Assembly (NCBI GenBank): GCA_023441125.1
Contig: JAEZQV010000351.1
Location: 1 to 8,188, forward strand
Reading direction: 5' to 3'
Origin: Bacillota bacterium
GTDB taxonomy: Bacteria > Bacillota_C > Negativicutes > Sporomusales > Sporomusaceae
Length of the DNA: 8,188 bases
Shown here piece by piece: positions 6,323 through 8,188 of this stretch (position 1 is its first letter; each line of letters opens with the position of its first letter). The notes under the pieces are model-generated. The model saw only the letters and a program-made list of their open reading frames with translations, did no database searches and was not told the origin of the DNA. The position numbers and the translations under genes are program-made.

Positions 6323-7615
6323 ATGGAGACGCTGAATTTTAAGTATTCGCTTGAGCAGAAGCTGCCTATCCGGGATTTGCTGCTTTTTGGACTGCAGTGG
6401 TTTCTGGTAATAGTACCCTTTATTATTATTCTGGGCTCGGTTGTTGGTGCTCATGATCACGCCGGTTCACCGGCGCTGCAGTTGAAATATTTGCAAAAAG
6501 TATTCCTGGCTACCGGCCTGACCCTGTTAATTCAGGTCTTCCGGGGGCACCGCCTGCCGCTGATTGTCGGTCCGGCCGCCGTGCTGCTCAGCGGTATCCT
6601 GGCCAATCAGGGCGAGGCTGCAGCCGGTTCGACCTATTTATCCATTACCTTGTGCGGCCTGTTGCTGGCCGGCTTAAGCGCCGGCAACCTGTTAACCCGG
6701 ATCAACAGACTGTTTACAGTCCGGATTGTGGCCATCGTCCTGTTACTCATCGCTTTCACCATGATACCCACGATTCTTAATCTGATTATGGCTGGAGCCC
6801 AGCAGCCGTTTACGCAGTTTGTGTTTGTGCTGGCCATGATTGGGGCTTTGCTGCTTGGTCAGCGGCTGCTGCCGGCGGCTCAAAAATCCACGATGATTAT
6901 TTGGGCGCTGATTTTGGGCAGCCTGGCCTATCATGGCTTGGTCGCCGGTACGTGGCCGCAGCGGGCTGCCGCTCTCCCGGAAGCCGGTGACTGGCAGCTG
7001 GCCGTCGCTGCTTTTCACTTTGACCCGGTTATTTTCGTTACCTTCCTGTTCTGCTTTCTGGCCCTGACCGCCAACGATCTGGGTTCTATCCAAAGCACCG
7101 CAGGCCTGCTGCAGGTGGACAACACTGAAAAGCGCAGCAGCACCGGCCTGTTCTTTACCGGCGTCGGCAATGTGCTCGCCGGTTGCCTGGGAGTTATCGG
7201 TCCGGTTAATTATTCCTTCAGTGGCGGTATTATCCTGGCAACCGGCTGTGCATCCCGGCTGCCGCTGGCTGTGGCTGCCGGCGGCATGCTGCTGGTGGCC
7301 TTTATGCCGGGATTGATTGGTATGTTTGCTTATGTCCCGTCGGTCGTAACCGGCGGCCTCCTGTTCTACACGATGTGTCTGCAGGCCTCGGCCGGCCTGA
7401 TGATGCTGGGCCCGTCGCTGGCTGCCGAGAATGCCTTGGAAACCGGGCTGATGCTTGGCGTTTCCCTGATGTTTGGCATCTTGGCCGCCTTTTTGCCGGG
7501 CAATTTGGCAGCAGCCATTCCGCCGGTCGTCAGGCCGCTCTTAACAAACGGCTTTGTGATGGGTGTTACGATGGCGCTCATTATGGAACATCTGCTGTAC
7601 CCCCGGAGAAACTGA
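6323..7615 (+). CDS. NCS2-family (solute carrier 23) nucleobase-type permease
   Basis: A 430-residue polytopic protein with about 12-14 hydrophobic segments across its length, the usual size for the nucleobase:cation symporter-2 family of uracil, xanthine, guanine and urate transporters. Family features by position are a TM1 region near 18-40, the TM8 block ALTANDLGSIQST (247-259), and the TM10 block followed by GGIILATGCASR (301-312), which corresponds to the family's G-x-I/V-ALT-x-V-ASR stretch. Aligned by eye with E. coli UraA, the TM8 glutamate (E241) falls on N251, H245 on S255, and the TM10 glutamate (E290) on F299. The usual polar substrate and cation site is therefore altered, and substrate cannot be assigned. 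D252 beside N251 might take over. It would act in the cytoplasmic membrane. It stands as a single gene with its own terminator; no purine or pyrimidine gene is adjacent. Confidence 0.85.
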   Translation: METLNFKYSLEQKLPIRDLLLFGLQWFLVIVPFIIILGSVVGAHDHAGSPALQLKYLQKVFLATGLTLLIQVFRGHRLPLIVGPAAVLLSGILANQGEAAAGSTYLSITLCGLLLAGLSAGNLLTRINRLFTVRIVAIVLLLIAFTMIPTILNLIMAGAQQPFTQFVFVLAMIGALLLGQRLLPAAQKSTMIIWALILGSLAYHGLVAGTWPQRAAALPEAGDWQLAVAAFHFDPVIFVTFLFCFLALTANDLGSIQSTAGLLQVDNTEKRSSTGLFFTGVGNVLAGCLGVIGPVNYSFSGGIILATGCASRLPLAVAAGGMLLVAFMPGLIGMFAYVPSVVTGGLLFYTMCLQASAGLMMLGPSLAAENALETGLMLGVSLMFGILAAFLPGNLAAAIPPVVRPLLTNGFVMGVTMALIMEHLLYPRRN

Positions 7616-7623
7616 GATAACAT

Positions 7624-7658
7624 AAAAAAACCGTACTACATAGTACGGCTTTTTTTTT
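7624..7658. terminator. Bidirectional intrinsic terminator between convergent genes
   Basis: CCGTACT (7631-7637) pairs with AGTACGG (7642-7648) over an ACAT loop; pairing could extend by one base pair. On the plus strand a run of nine T (7650-7658) follows. On the minus strand the seven A at 7624-7630 give a seven-T tail. It ends both the permease transcript and the convergent aminotransferase transcript. Confidence 0.93.
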
Positions 7659-7664
7659 GCCGGC

Positions 7665-8188
7665 TTACCGGCATTGTTTCACAAAGCGCCTGATCCGTTC
7701 CAACGCTTCCGTCAGGTTGCTTATTGAGGAAGCATACGAGCAGCGGATGAAACCCTCACCGCTCTCACCAAAAGCATCGCCGGGAACAACCGCCACTTTC
7801 TCGGTTTTAAGCAGTTCTTCGGCGAACCGGAGCGATGTCAGTCCGGTTTCTTTAATAGAAGGAAAGATGTAAAATGCGCCCTTGGGTTCAAAGCAGCGGG
7901 CGCCAATGCTGCGCAGGCCGTCAAGCATCAATTGGCGGCGGCCGTTGTACTCGGCCACCATTTTTTCCATCTTGTCTTTGCCATGCCGGAGGGCTTCAAT
8001 GGCGCCCAACTGCGCGGTTATGGGAGCACACAGCATAGTATACTGATGAATTTTGTTCATGGCGGCAATGAAGTCGGGATTGGACAGGGCGTAGCCAATG
8101 CGCCAGCCGGTCATGGCATACGCCTTGGAGAACCCGTTAAGCAAAATGGTGCGGTCCCGCATGCCGGGCAGGCCGGCAAAACAGGTAT
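7665..8188 (-). CDS. Class I PLP-dependent aminotransferase, C-terminal part
   Basis: The gene enters from the right edge and ends at TAA 7665-7667; 173 residues are visible, so the N-terminal half is missing. The cofactor lysine lies in NGFSKAYAMTGWRIGY (codon 8124-8126); the Arg in TGWRIGY contacts the PLP phosphate in this fold. Near the C-terminus GFIRCSYASS holds the Arg that binds the substrate alpha-carboxylate. The stretch GAFYIFPSI and the overall pattern fit the aspartate-aminotransferase-like AspB/PatA branch (class I, subgroup gamma) found widely in Firmicutes. It would move an amino group between an amino acid and a 2-oxo acid in the cytoplasm; the exact substrate cannot be read from this part. 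No frameshift is seen. Confidence 0.93.
   Translation of the reverse strand, partial: TCFAGLPGMRDRTILLNGFSKAYAMTGWRIGYALSNPDFIAAMNKIHQYTMLCAPITAQLGAIEALRHGKDKMEKMVAEYNGRRQLMLDGLRSIGARCFEPKGAFYIFPSIKETGLTSLRFAEELLKTEKVAVVPGDAFGESGEGFIRCSYASSISNLTEALERIRRFVKQCR

Noticed and set aside
6236..6460. A minus-strand open frame overlapping the permease start
   Set aside because: It is antisense to the permease N-terminus, carries no domain, and has a Gln/Asn/Lys-rich start typical of the reverse of a hydrophobic coding region.

Overview
The window looks like a chromosomal segment of an anaerobic, medium-GC Firmicute, most likely one of the Gram-negative-walled Negativicutes (Sporomusa/Pelosinus-like). 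The grounds are strong AGGAGG-type ribosome binding sites, frequent TTG/GTG starts, an oxygen-sensitive hydrogenase-type sensor, multi-PAS signalling proteins and a tiny Gly-rich single-span protein of the kind common in spore formers. The taxonomic call is an inference. No mobile elements, CRISPR arrays, tRNAs or rRNAs were seen.

Left part (1-3748, minus strand): a two-component operon. A very large membrane histidine kinase (six hydrophobic segments resembling a LytS-type 5TM receptor module, five PAS domains, HisKA with an HPK4-like H-box, HATPase) is followed, with a 4-base TTGA overlap, by a response regulator. Only the receiver domain and linker of the regulator lie inside the window. 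Both genes appear to use non-ATG starts.

Centre (3749-5911): a divergent intergenic region of about 250 bases carries phased A-tracts, a good promoter and two tandem 21-base repeats. Each repeat resembles a binding site of the NADH/NAD+ sensor Rex. It drives a soluble fusion protein: 2[4Fe-4S] ferredoxin module, an [FeFe]-hydrogenase H-cluster domain with all four cluster cysteines but without the usual proton-relay cysteine, another four-cysteine Fe-S module, and a methyl-accepting chemotaxis signalling domain. This is best read as a hydrogen or redox sensor feeding the chemotaxis machinery. Next to the large sensor kinase it forms a divergently arranged sensory locus, and is the most interesting part of the window.

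Right-centre (5912-6322): about 410 bases holding the sensor's terminator, three further hairpins and a convincing 34-residue membrane microprotein gene on the minus strand.

Right part (6323-8188): an NCS2-family nucleobase-type permease (plus strand) lacking both acidic residues used for substrate binding in UraA, then a bidirectional terminator, then the C-terminal part of a convergent class I PLP-dependent aminotransferase that runs off the right edge. These genes show no obvious functional link to the sensory locus.
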